Below, in pieces: positions 17,431-26,475 of a stretch of DNA of 64,000 bases. Origin of the DNA: DYJE01 sp041660385 (GTDB lineage: Bacteria > Desulfobacterota > Desulfobacteria > Desulfobacterales > Desulfolunaceae); assembly GCA_041660385.1 (NCBI GenBank), contig JBAZWJ010000005.1, positions 56,829 to 120,828 on the forward strand, in the 5' to 3' direction. Made by a program: the position numbers and the translations under genes. The notes under the pieces are model-generated. The model searched no databases and was not told the origin of the DNA. It worked only from the letters and a program-made list of their open reading frames with translations. Numbering within the stretch: position 1 is the stretch's first letter; each line of letters begins with the position of its first letter.

Positions 17431-18387
17431 TCACGCCTCCGCTTCCATGGCCCGGATATCCGAAAGACCAGTTTTTGTTTCTCTCATGTAGATCAAGCCA
17501 ATGGGGGCTCTCAAAAAAAGCAGGGTGGCAGAATACGCCACGCTGAACGAAAGGATATTCTCTTCCGGGCCGTAACCCTTGAAAAAAAACATCATGGCGG
17601 CCTGGATGGTTCCGATGCCAAAAGGGGTGACAGGAATGTTTCCGATGAAAAAGATCACCGGCACAAGTCCGATCAAGGACAACAGAGGCACATGGACATC
17701 GAAGCTTTTCAGGCCGAAATAGAAAAAGAAGATGAACGAAGCAAAGTAAACAGCCCGGAATCCTGAAAGTTTGAAGTAGTTTGGGAAATCTGCTTCGTAG
17801 AATGTGGCAAGAAGGGCGCTGCTTCGGAATCGGGTGAACAAACCCCGGCCCGGCAGAAAACGGACCATGAAAAACAGGGCGATATACGAGAAAAACATAC
17901 ATCCGGCGATCAGGATGATTTTTCCGTATATTCCGGGGGACTGATTATAAATGAGAAGGCAGCCCACCATGGCAAAGAAGGTGATGCCCACGCTTTCGAC
18001 AAAATAATAAAAGAACATCACACTTCCGGCCCGGGTAAGGGCTATGCCGTTGCGTTTTTTCAGATACCAGGCAATGGCTCCCAGGCCCAGGTTGTAGTTG
18101 ATGATCATCAACATGTAACTGGCGCCCCGGATAAATCTCATTTCTTTGAACGTCAGACCGTGGCCGAACATGTTGAACAGAAACATCAGGTTCTGGGATT
18201 CGATGAGAAACCACAGGGCCACAAAACAGACGGCAAGGGGAAGATAGATTGCAAGGTTTGCTGAGGCCAGGGCAAGGATGAGCTTGTTCTGGTCCACCTG
18301 ACGGAAAAGATAATAAAGAACAGCAACGGCGATCAGCCATTTGATGATCGTCGCATAACGGGTGAAACTGCTGGGGCTGGACTTCAT
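17431..18387 (-). CDS. Flippase-like membrane protein (lysylphosphatidylglycerol synthase TM family)
   Basis: A 318-residue polytopic membrane protein with about eight hydrophobic segments. It has the arrangement of the UPF0104/lysylphosphatidylglycerol-synthase transmembrane family: an early Gln-rich segment YLFRQVDQNKL, NYNLGLGAIAWYLKKR in the middle, and PVTPFGIGTIQAAMMFFF near the end. Family members flip or scan lipids, and stand-alone versions are often found near lipid or glycan biosynthesis genes. It lies between the adaptor gene and two ligase genes with an 11-base gap, which supports movement of a lipid-like intermediate or product across the inner membrane. Substrate is unknown. 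Confidence 0.8.
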   Translation of the reverse strand: MKSSPSSFTRYATIIKWLIAVAVLYYLFRQVDQNKLILALASANLAIYLPLAVCFVALWFLIESQNLMFLFNMFGHGLTFKEMRFIRGASYMLMIINYNLGLGAIAWYLKKRNGIALTRAGSVMFFYYFVESVGITFFAMVGCLLIYNQSPGIYGKIILIAGCMFFSYIALFFMVRFLPGRGLFTRFRSSALLATFYEADFPNYFKLSGFRAVYFASFIFFFYFGLKSFDVHVPLLSLIGLVPVIFFIGNIPVTPFGIGTIQAAMMFFFKGYGPEENILSFSVAYSATLLFLRAPIGLIYMRETKTGLSDIRAMEAEA

Positions 18388-18397
18388 AATCAGATTG

Positions 18398-19687
18398 TTA
18401 TCCTAACCCGGGTTCACGGTGGATGTATTTCCGTTTGACGGTTTTCACCCGGTCAATGTTGTCTGTTGCACTCACATGGACCGTCAGATGGTTGCCGAAA
18501 AGTGTGTCGATTCCCGTATGAAGTTTGGTAAGGTAGCTGTCTTCAAAGTCGGGGCCTTTGACATAGTAGAAATCGGCAAGGTCATGATGGCGCTGGACCA
18601 TGTAAAAATCGGTTAAAACCAGCTTGTCCATACCGAACTCTTCAAGGGGGCGTTCCACAACTTCATATATTTTCCATGCGGGAATCTGGGTCCCGTTGTG
18701 GAGGGTGAACGAATCATCCTTGCGGCCTTCGATGGGACCGATAACCGGAAACGGCAGGCCACAGGAGCATCGTCCGTTTTCCACAAAATGGGAGTAATCG
18801 CCGATTTTGTATCGGATAAAAGGCATGGCAAAGTTGGTCAAGGATGTCAGTACGATTTCTCCCCGCTCTCCGGGCCGGGCGGGATGGCCATCTGCATCCA
18901 GTATTTCCAGAATTACATTGTCCGTGAACACATGATTTTTTCTTTGTTTACACATGCTGGCGATGAAACCCATTTCAACCGACGAATACTCATCGTAGGC
19001 TTTGCAGTTGAATTTGCGCTCAATGTCTGCTCTGTCATGGGGAAGAATCATTTCCGAGTTCAGGGAGATTGCTTCGATTCCAATTTTTTTGATGTCGTCC
19101 CGTGAAAGATAGTTGGCCAGGTCCACGGCGTAGGACGGATAAATGGCCAGAATCTGGGGTTTGAATGCCAGAAGATGTTTTCTGATTTCTTCGAAAGGCG
19201 TTTTGGGTTCCAGCCCCATCTGTCTGAAAAGCCCGAAGGTGAATCCTGATTTTTCGGGAACAGGCAGAAAATAAAGGAGCTTTTTGAACGGGTTATATCC
19301 GAGCATGGAAAGGCAGCGGTAATACATGCTGAGCCTGTTCCAGAAACTGTCTGTTTCCCAGAGAACCCGGAGCATTTTGCCCGACGAGCCGGACGTGGTT
19401 CTGACAAGGCATTCATCTTCACGGAACTTGCTGGAAATGATGCTGTCGTAATTTAACTGGATATCCTGTTTTGTGATGGGGGGAAGTTTGAGCAGATCTT
19501 TTTCCGTCCGGATATCCGCAGGTTTCACACGGGCGTCGTCCATGAGTTTTTTGTAAAACGGTGCTGTTCTGTAAGCATGGCGGATCATCTGCTGCAACCG
19601 TTTATCCCGAAAGGCAGCCAGTTTTTCAGGGCTCATTTTTTTACATGCACTCACTTCGTACAGTTTTTTCATTTTTGTGACAATCAT
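18398..19687 (-). CDS. PaaK/CapK-like adenylate-forming ligase 1
   Basis: A 429-residue member of the phenylacetate-CoA ligase/coenzyme F390 synthetase-like branch of the adenylate-forming superfamily. The ATP-binding signature is RTTSGSSGKMLRV near residues 94-106. The acid-binding region YDEYSSVEMGFIAS and the segment LTSLTNFAMPFIRYKIGD with a nearby ENGRCSCG match the family core, and VKRKYIHRE closes the C-terminal domain with the expected basic residue. It would activate a carboxylic acid as the acyl adenylate and pass it to CoA or an amine. The ATG at 19687 follows GGAG. A fragment of this gene is duplicated at 11774-11942. Confidence 0.85.
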   Translation of the reverse strand: MIVTKMKKLYEVSACKKMSPEKLAAFRDKRLQQMIRHAYRTAPFYKKLMDDARVKPADIRTEKDLLKLPPITKQDIQLNYDSIISSKFREDECLVRTTSGSSGKMLRVLWETDSFWNRLSMYYRCLSMLGYNPFKKLLYFLPVPEKSGFTFGLFRQMGLEPKTPFEEIRKHLLAFKPQILAIYPSYAVDLANYLSRDDIKKIGIEAISLNSEMILPHDRADIERKFNCKAYDEYSSVEMGFIASMCKQRKNHVFTDNVILEILDADGHPARPGERGEIVLTSLTNFAMPFIRYKIGDYSHFVENGRCSCGLPFPVIGPIEGRKDDSFTLHNGTQIPAWKIYEVVERPLEEFGMDKLVLTDFYMVQRHHDLADFYYVKGPDFEDSYLTKLHTGIDTLFGNHLTVHVSATDNIDRVKTVKRKYIHREPGLG

Positions 19688-19720
19688 ATGTGTATCACTC
19701 CGATAGAGATGTGTTTTTTG

Positions 19721-20998
19721 TTATCTGACCCGGGATTCAATAGCTTTCCGTTTGATTTTTCCTTTCAGATCAATGGTGTCCACCATGGTGACGGTGATGG
19801 TGACCTGGTTCTTCAAAAGGGAGGAAAGGGAGTCGGTCAGCTCTTTGAACTGGGGTTCGTTGTATTCTTTTCCTTTGACCAGTTCGATCTCAACCCGATT
19901 TTTCTCTTTCTGAATCACTCGGAACTCCTCCATAAGATGCAGGTATTTTTTGATGTACATGGTGAAGGTGTTGAGGATCTTGAGGGAGGATACATAGGTT
20001 CCGTCCGGCAGGATGAACGAGTCGTCGGCCCGTCCTTCAAAGGATTCCAGCACGGGAAAAGGGGAGCCGCAGTCGCAGGTTCGGGTGGACATGCGTCCGA
20101 TGTCACCGATTCTGTATCGGATAAAGGGCATGGCCGGGCTTTTCAGAGAAGTGAGTACAATTTCTCCGGGTTCTCCGGGCTTGACGTCGTTTCCATCAGG
20201 ATCGAGGAACTCCACCCACACATTGTCGGTGAAAAGGTGATAGTTCTGTCGTTTGCACAGGGAGGCCACCATCCAGGTTTCTTCGGTGGAGTATTCGTCG
20301 TAAACCGGGCAGTTGAAGACCTCGGATATGGAGTTGCGCTGGTGAACTGTGGACATTTCCGAGTTGCACAGAATCATTTTGGGCCTGATGATCTTGAGGT
20401 CTTCCGGTGTCATCCGCCTTGAGATTTCATAGATGATGGAGGCGTAACCGTCGATGAAATCCGGTTTGTAATGCCGGAGCATGCCCATTTGTTTTTCGAT
20501 GGGTGCCACAGAAGGGATGTGGTGAAAATTGAAAAACGGGCCGATGTTCATGGGGTCCATGGCGGTGTACTTGATGTAACAGGTGCGATGCCAGGGCCTG
20601 TATCCGATCATGGTGTACACTCTGAGGTTTGTTGAGAGATAAAAAGCGAATGTTTTCGGGCTGTAAATGAACGGCAGGGATCTTCCGGTGGAACCGGTGG
20701 TTGCTGAATAATGGCATTTTTTTATATCGGTTCCATCGGCCACGATGGCATGGGGAAAGGCGTTTCTCACGTCGTCTTTGGTGATGAACGGGAGTTTTTT
20801 CAAGTCTTCTTTTACGTTGAAACGATTGGGATCAACACCAGCCCGTTTGAAACTTTCCCTGTAATAGGCCACATGGCGTCCGGCATGACGAACGGTTTCG
20901 ATCAGTTTTTTTTCAGCGGATGTTTTAAGCCTTTCCGGGCTTTGAAGCTGGTTCAGATGAACTTCAAGGGCGGTTGTTGCTAAATGTCCCCAGAACAT
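19721..20998 (-). CDS. PaaK/CapK-like adenylate-forming ligase 2
   Basis: A 425-residue homologue of the preceding ligase, with the P-loop-like YSATTGSTGRSLPF near residue 130, YDEYSTEETWMVAS, LTSLKSPAMPFIRYRIGD and a C-terminal KIKRKAIESR. The two ligases differ throughout, so they probably handle different acids or partners. The ATG follows AAAGGAG, which lies inside the last codons of the upstream GH3-like gene; the gap is one base, pointing to translational coupling. The chemistry expected is acyl-adenylate formation. No acyl carrier protein or condensation domain lies nearby, so free CoA or a direct amine acceptor is more likely than a carrier. Confidence 0.84.
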   Translation of the reverse strand: MFWGHLATTALEVHLNQLQSPERLKTSAEKKLIETVRHAGRHVAYYRESFKRAGVDPNRFNVKEDLKKLPFITKDDVRNAFPHAIVADGTDIKKCHYSATTGSTGRSLPFIYSPKTFAFYLSTNLRVYTMIGYRPWHRTCYIKYTAMDPMNIGPFFNFHHIPSVAPIEKQMGMLRHYKPDFIDGYASIIYEISRRMTPEDLKIIRPKMILCNSEMSTVHQRNSISEVFNCPVYDEYSTEETWMVASLCKRQNYHLFTDNVWVEFLDPDGNDVKPGEPGEIVLTSLKSPAMPFIRYRIGDIGRMSTRTCDCGSPFPVLESFEGRADDSFILPDGTYVSSLKILNTFTMYIKKYLHLMEEFRVIQKEKNRVEIELVKGKEYNEPQFKELTDSLSSLLKNQVTITVTMVDTIDLKGKIKRKAIESRVR

Positions 20999-20999
20999 A

Positions 21000-22685
21000 T
21001 CAGACTCCTTTCATGGTGCCGCTGTTACTTTTAGAATCCGATGTCAGGATTTGCATGAACTCCATATCGTTCTCGCTCCAAAGCACAAGGGGTTCAATTT
21101 TCATGTCGCCTAAAATCATTCCACGGCTTTCGTTCCGCCGTTGGTATATTTTGCGGCAGTCGGGATGGAAAATCACCTGGAGGTCTCCAAGCTGGCCGAT
21201 TTCCGATGCCAGTTTGTAGTGGAACGATTCATCCAAAAGGGCGGCAGCGTATCGGGCGATTTCTGCTTGAAGTCCCGCATTCCTTCCGGCTTCGCATAGA
21301 AGGTTGTATCGTGGTTTTTCATCTTTTGAGGATAAACCGGGTGTGGCCACAAGGGTCAGGGCTTTGACTCCGAATCGTTCTCCTGTTTTTTTGATAACTT
21401 CGGAAGCAATGTCCGGTGTGAGTTTTTCTCCGATCATATCAATGCCTTCCATTCTTCCCAGAAATTCGAAACAGGGGCAGGAATCCAGAAAACCGCTGAC
21501 CCGTAACCGGTCGTTAAGATCATAACGGATAAAACCTGAACCAGTGGTGAGCAGCGGTTTGACGATCTGATCTTTTTTAAGAGACCACGCCGGGTAAATC
21601 TTTCCGGTGTCAGGATCAAGGAATTCATAAAAATGGCTGTTTACAGTCAGGGGGTATTGGCCTTTGTATGGAATGGTCACCACGCCTTCTGTGGCCCAGA
21701 GACCTTTGGCGAGAAACCCTGCATCTGGGAATAACTTTTTCAATTCATCGGCCCAGATACGGGATGAGGATGTATCCCAGGAGCTTACCAGGGCAAGGCC
21801 GGGCCAGATGCGTTTCAAGAATTCAGGGGAGATCTCTCCATCCCATGCTGAAAGGATGTCGGCCCCTCGTTGAGAATGGGGGCAGGGGATATGGAACAGT
21901 TCTCTGCTCCTGTCGCCCCAGTTCCCCAGTTTCAAGATGCTGATCAGTTCGTCTTTGTGTTTTGCCATCTGTTCGAACATGTTGATGGCAAAGGTCGGGC
22001 TCCACACCGATATCAGGGAAATATCCGTGCATGCTATGAGATGGGCAAGGCTTGAAATCATGGACCCTTCGGACGTTGCGGCATACGACACTTCCGTGGG
22101 AACCGCCATGGTGAGATTCATGAACATGCGCTTCCACCAGGGGAGAAGCTTCAGATCATCGTTGGCATCCGGGGTTATGGTTGTTCTTAAATGGGAAGGT
22201 ATCCAGGAAAGGGACCAGTAATGTTTACCCTTAAAAATTCCGGGGTTGGATCGGAACGCATCAACAAGCAGAGGTGAAATGGCCTGGTCAAGTTCGGACA
22301 GGAATGCCGGAGTATAGGGAATCCATTTCATCTTGGATGAAGAGCCGCTTGTGGGCTGATAACGCTCGCATCGTTCACTTGAGAGGATGGCAGATCGGGA
22401 TTCTTTTTGCTCAAGAACGGAAGCTTCCCAATCTTTGTAGGTTGTTACAGGTATTTTTGCTGAAAAGTCATCATAGGTCATCCCCGTTTTCAAACCATAT
22501 TTCCGGCCTGTTTCGGAGTGTTCGAACACGTTGAGGAGCGTGAAAAGCTTTTTCTTCTGAGCGGTTTCAACATTTTGAAGAGAACGGTCAAAATGTTTCG
22601 TTCCTTTAAGACTTAAAGCATACAACAACCTGAGAGCAAATCGGGTTGTAGCTCCTAAGGCGTTTGCTGAGATACTGTTCATCAT
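21000..22685 (-). CDS. GH3-family (auxin-responsive promoter family) acyl-acid amido synthetase
   Basis: At 561 residues this matches the GH3 family, best known for plant enzymes that adenylate acids such as indoleacetate or jasmonate and couple them to amino acids. The phosphate-binding motif PTSGSSSKMKWIPYTP is near residue 110, SSWDTSSSRIWADEL and WATEGVVTIPY occur in the middle, and a C-terminal domain starts around residue 420. Bacterial members have poorly known roles but share the adenylate-forming fold. It overlaps in organisation with two PaaK-like ligases, so the locus holds three acid-activating enzymes in a row. Amide or ester conjugation of a lipid-like acid is the best guess; the acceptor is unknown. 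Confidence 0.86.
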   Translation of the reverse strand: MMNSISANALGATTRFALRLLYALSLKGTKHFDRSLQNVETAQKKKLFTLLNVFEHSETGRKYGLKTGMTYDDFSAKIPVTTYKDWEASVLEQKESRSAILSSERCERYQPTSGSSSKMKWIPYTPAFLSELDQAISPLLVDAFRSNPGIFKGKHYWSLSWIPSHLRTTITPDANDDLKLLPWWKRMFMNLTMAVPTEVSYAATSEGSMISSLAHLIACTDISLISVWSPTFAINMFEQMAKHKDELISILKLGNWGDRSRELFHIPCPHSQRGADILSAWDGEISPEFLKRIWPGLALVSSWDTSSSRIWADELKKLFPDAGFLAKGLWATEGVVTIPYKGQYPLTVNSHFYEFLDPDTGKIYPAWSLKKDQIVKPLLTTGSGFIRYDLNDRLRVSGFLDSCPCFEFLGRMEGIDMIGEKLTPDIASEVIKKTGERFGVKALTLVATPGLSSKDEKPRYNLLCEAGRNAGLQAEIARYAAALLDESFHYKLASEIGQLGDLQVIFHPDCRKIYQRRNESRGMILGDMKIEPLVLWSENDMEFMQILTSDSKSNSGTMKGV

Positions 22686-22909
22686 GAAACCTGCTTCATA
22701 TTAATGTAAAGAAGCCGTCGATCATGATAGGCGGGCTCTTTTTGTTTCTTATTCCGTATGCAATCACGATGGCAGTGATATTCTGGGGGGTGCGTAAGCC
22801 TGGCGGGTATTACTCCGCCTATCACTGGGCCATCATGAAAGCAAATCGGAATCAATCCAGTCTGAATCGCTTGAGCTTTGGCCAAAATAGGCCATAAGAA
22901 GCAAGCACC

Positions 22910-23707
22910 TCAGGGCATGGCTTTTCTTCTTGATGATGATATTCGCTGTTCCTCTCTTCTGGGAAAAAGAAAGGAAGAGAGCTTGCGTCCTTGTTTAACT
23001 ATAGGTTTGACAAATATCCTGTTGAAGATGGTTCCCCATGTCATTTCACCAACGCAGGGCAATTCCGTTCCAAGATCCCAGGTTGGGTTTCTTTCGTTGA
23101 AAAAGGCGATTTTTGGATATTTCGAGCACATTTCCGACGTGATTTCAGCAATGCCGCCTTTTAAAGACTGAGACCCTTTTCCGAAATCAAGAACCTTTTT
23201 CTTTTCGTTGAAGTACTCTGGAAAAAGATAGTTGCAATACCCCGACATGATATCTTCGAGATGCTGGTTTTCCTTGTTATAACAAGGGTAATAATTAAGA
23301 AAGTTATTGGTCAACAAGAGATATGTTTTGTACCCCTTTGAAATTAAAAACCAATAAATGGGCCTGAAAGGGTTGGCGAATAATTTCTTCATGTAATACC
23401 ATACAAAAGCCGATGTCAGGGGATTTTTACCCCAGTATTCCTCTTCGACGATGGTGTCTCCGCTGAATACGCCAAAAACTTTTTTCCCATTGATGATCAT
23501 TTTCATTTCAAGGAGCGTGCTGAACCCTACAATTTCGCCGGTGCTCTTTTTCCTCAGGATAAAAGCGCCGTTTTTTTTGTCGAGATCGTTCTTGAATGTT
23601 TTCAGCTCTGTATTTTTGTAATACTTCCTGAAAATGATGTGCATTTCTTCAAGGTCCTGGAATGAAATTTCATATCGAGAATAAAACTTAACTGATAATT
23701 CTGACAT
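22910..23707 (-). CDS. GNAT-like acyltransferase, function unknown
   Basis: A 265-residue protein whose first 160 residues look like a GNAT fold: helix-rich start, strands GAFILRKKSTGEIVGFSTLLE, then VFGVFSGDTIVEEEYWGKNP, where an acetyl-CoA-binding loop would be. The canonical R/QxxGxG/A loop is not clear. The C-terminal part (about 190-265) is basic and lacks a recognisable fold. The ATG follows AGAGGTG. It lies between the secreted Ntn-hydrolase gene (45 bases) and the GH3-like gene (224 bases), so it may form an N- or O-acyl product in the same pathway. Confidence in the gene is high and in the fold moderate. Confidence 0.65.
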   Translation of the reverse strand: MSELSVKFYSRYEISFQDLEEMHIIFRKYYKNTELKTFKNDLDKKNGAFILRKKSTGEIVGFSTLLEMKMIINGKKVFGVFSGDTIVEEEYWGKNPLTSAFVWYYMKKLFANPFRPIYWFLISKGYKTYLLLTNNFLNYYPCYNKENQHLEDIMSGYCNYLFPEYFNEKKKVLDFGKGSQSLKGGIAEITSEMCSKYPKIAFFNERNPTWDLGTELPCVGEMTWGTIFNRIFVKPIVKQGRKLSSFLFPRREEQRISSSRRKAMP

Positions 23708-23752
23708 AATTCACCTCTATTCCCCTTCGATAAACATCCCCCGATGTTATTG

Positions 23753-25516
23753 TTATAGCCACCAGAAAATTTTCTTAAAAAGACTTGTGGAACTTGTTGT
23801 TGTGGTCCATGGATTGACGAAGGCCCATGCTTTGTAAGAGTAAGACTGGTTATCATAATTAAGGTAAAAAAATTCGGCGCAGTAGTTTGAATACTTTAGG
23901 AGATTGCTTTCCGTTATCTTTGTGGAATCTTGTCTGAGTGCGCTTAGATACGCCTCGGTTTTATCGAAAATGATGTTTTCAAGAGGGATGGCCCAGTTCT
24001 GTATACCCAGTAGCAGGGGCATGTCGACTGTTTTGTCAGCTTCATCATTGGCTGCCATATTTGCCATCCAGAGGACATGCCATTCTGAAAGCTCGCCTTC
24101 GAAACTGCTCCAGTTTTCTTCGCCCGAACTGAAAAGCCAGTTGACCTGAAGAAGGCTGAGGAGGAGTTCAGCAGAGACTTCAAGGGGCGGAAGCATGGCA
24201 AGGATGTTGATGCTGCTTGCATCATAAAGGTCGGCCTTCATGTCGTGTATGGTCTGGTTGATGAAGCTGGAAGGACCAAGATCCATGGTGATCCCGAGAA
24301 ATGATGTGTCCGCATAAGCGTATGTTGATACACTGTTTGCGGCAGGAAAGAATGGTGTTGCGGCACCCACAGACGGTTCACCAAGATTCACCCAGATCGT
24401 GGCCAATTTGGCATTGCCACCCGGTGCCACACCATCCACCACGAAAGCAAGGTTGGTGCAGTAGCGGCTGATTGTATGGAACGTGCTTCTCTGTGTGTCT
24501 GTTCCCGGGTCGAGATTGGAAAGATGCGGGTAAGTTTCCAGGCTGTACTGGTCGATTTCGATGTCTTTTGCGACGATCTGCTGAACGGTTCTGTAATTCA
24601 AACGGCCCTGGGCTTTAAGTTCGAGCATCAGATCCATGGCTCTGTCTTCGCGAGGCGTGTCGTCGTTTAGAGCGACCCAGAAGCTTGAATTGGTGCGATT
24701 GACAATTCCACAGAAATTGTTTCCGTTGTCGATCACTTTTCCGGCGCTGTTCAAAATGCTTTTCTTATCAGCTGAAAACTTGTAGCCCATGGGGGTAACG
24801 ACCCTGTCAAGGCCCATGATCTGTGTGTCTGTATGCGTCAGGTAATCGGTGATATTTCCGATTACACCGTCATTTCCTATGAGGGCTCCGTCTTCATTGG
24901 CTACAAAACCTGTGTTGGCGTCTATTTTGTGCACTTTGATCCGACCGCCATATGCATAGACATCGGTCTGTGATTCCCCCGTTGTCAGTTCATAAAGAGC
25001 AGCTCCGCCTTTGGCGTCAATGACAACGAAGTTACCACTGAGAATGCGAGTTTGATTGGAACCCTCCAGATGCCAGCCAGCGATGTAGGCGTCAAACTCT
25101 GCAACAGTGGTGCATCGTTTGAGCGCATTGGACATGAGGTTGAGGTTTGCACTTGCAAGATACTCGTGGATGGGGCTTTCCTGATAAACGGTTGTGTTTG
25201 TTATGGCAAAACCTGCCTCATTTACTCCACCAGACTGTGCAGCTGTACCTCGGGTTCTGTCTATGACTCTGACGCTTCCCCCGGCCGCCACATTATCTGT
25301 ATTGCCGGAACGAGCATAACTGGCCACTTCCTGCTCCCAGCTCAGGCTGTTATCCCTGCTTTTCCAGATAAGGGGCCTTCCAGTTGATGATGCTTTTGCC
25401 GATACAACAGCGATATCACAGGCTATGGTATCTGTTTCGAGCATGAACCCGAACATGAACAATGCCAGTATGGCCACTGCTGTACTCATTGCTTTTTGAC
25501 GCTTAAACAGTTTCAT
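23753..25516 (-). CDS. Secreted Ntn-hydrolase, linear-amide C-N hydrolase/acyltransferase (C45/C69-like)
   Basis: From ATG 25516, which follows GGAGG, the protein has 587 residues and starts with a signal peptide (AVAILALFMFGFMLETDTIA). Cleavage there would expose Cys33 as the new N terminus. The following sequence CDIAVVSAKASSTGRPLIWK matches the start of mature N-terminal-nucleophile hydrolases (penicillin-acyltransferase and dipeptidase types), in which the first Cys is the catalytic nucleophile. SGGVNEAGFAITNTTV and FCGIVNRTNSSFW are further family-like strands. It should act in the periplasm on an amide bond, hydrolysing or transferring an acyl group. As first gene of the cluster it may mature or recycle an acyl-amine product. 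Confidence 0.75.
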   Translation of the reverse strand: MKLFKRQKAMSTAVAILALFMFGFMLETDTIACDIAVVSAKASSTGRPLIWKSRDNSLSWEQEVASYARSGNTDNVAAGGSVRVIDRTRGTAAQSGGVNEAGFAITNTTVYQESPIHEYLASANLNLMSNALKRCTTVAEFDAYIAGWHLEGSNQTRILSGNFVVIDAKGGAALYELTTGESQTDVYAYGGRIKVHKIDANTGFVANEDGALIGNDGVIGNITDYLTHTDTQIMGLDRVVTPMGYKFSADKKSILNSAGKVIDNGNNFCGIVNRTNSSFWVALNDDTPREDRAMDLMLELKAQGRLNYRTVQQIVAKDIEIDQYSLETYPHLSNLDPGTDTQRSTFHTISRYCTNLAFVVDGVAPGGNAKLATIWVNLGEPSVGAATPFFPAANSVSTYAYADTSFLGITMDLGPSSFINQTIHDMKADLYDASSINILAMLPPLEVSAELLLSLLQVNWLFSSGEENWSSFEGELSEWHVLWMANMAANDEADKTVDMPLLLGIQNWAIPLENIIFDKTEAYLSALRQDSTKITESNLLKYSNYCAEFFYLNYDNQSYSYKAWAFVNPWTTTTSSTSLFKKIFWWL

Positions 25517-25564
25517 TTTTTCCTCCAAACAAACGATGGTATTGCCATTATCGACACAGCGCAT

Positions 25565-26475
25565 AATTTGACGATCGATCAGGTATTGGGTATGAAAACG
25601 ATCGGATCAATTATGAACATTGTTCTAATTATGGTTAAAAAAACTCAAGATGATCAAATCCGCTCAGGAATTCCGGCCAATGAAGGTGTTGTTAAGAGCT
25701 GCACAATGTTATGTTGCGTTATCATTGTTAACTCTCGCCGCAAAGTGTCACGAAATTTCACATTTCAAGCGTAAATTAAATATAAAATAAGGATTACCCT
25801 GAGAGCCACTTACTCAAGATGCCTTGCGTTAAATAGACGTGCTCAATTTTTATCAGAGTTAGTTTTGTTCTTAGTAACCCATGAAAACTTTGTCTCGCCA
25901 CTTTCCGGTTGTTCTATAAGTGACGTAAATTGCAACAAAAAATTATAGACAGAATACGGTGTCTTGTTTTGTCCGAATCTTTAACTATTGGAAAAAAAAA
26001 TTAAAATCAATGATAAAATTGACGGTCGTTCAAAAAAATAATAAACAAAAAATGAGTATAAACCGAACGAAAATTATTATTTTCTTCAGAATAAAAATTG
26101 GGGCCACTAAAAATTGAAATGGTCTGGGGCTTGTTTTTTTAAAAACGTGATGTGCGAATCTCAGAGTCATGTCACCTGGAATTCAAGTACATTGTTGCTT
26201 TTTTGAAGGGCATCCATTAAAACAACATGCTATTACCCTGTCTGAGTCTGAAAACAGGCCTTATCAATAGGAAGTCGAGAGGAAGTCGCCAAGATTAAGA
26301 AAGCACCAAGAATTGGCAACACACGCAGATTGATACGTTAAAGTAACCCCTTTGTTCAAGAATGATCCTATTTAATTCCGGTTGCTTGGCCATGATGCCG
26401 AGTGCAATGAAAGTTGATCCTGGGTCTCATGTATTATTGGCGAAGTTCTGACGAGGAAATAATGAGGGGCAGGCA
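25565..26475. other. Long AT-rich intergenic region
   Basis: About 0.9 kb separates the divergent Ntn-hydrolase gene and the sigma-54 activator gene. It is strongly AT-rich between 25980 and 26130 with several A and T runs. It must hold the promoters of both flanking units. No credible coding region, hairpin terminator, RNA gene or consensus sigma-54 site was found. Confidence 0.5.
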
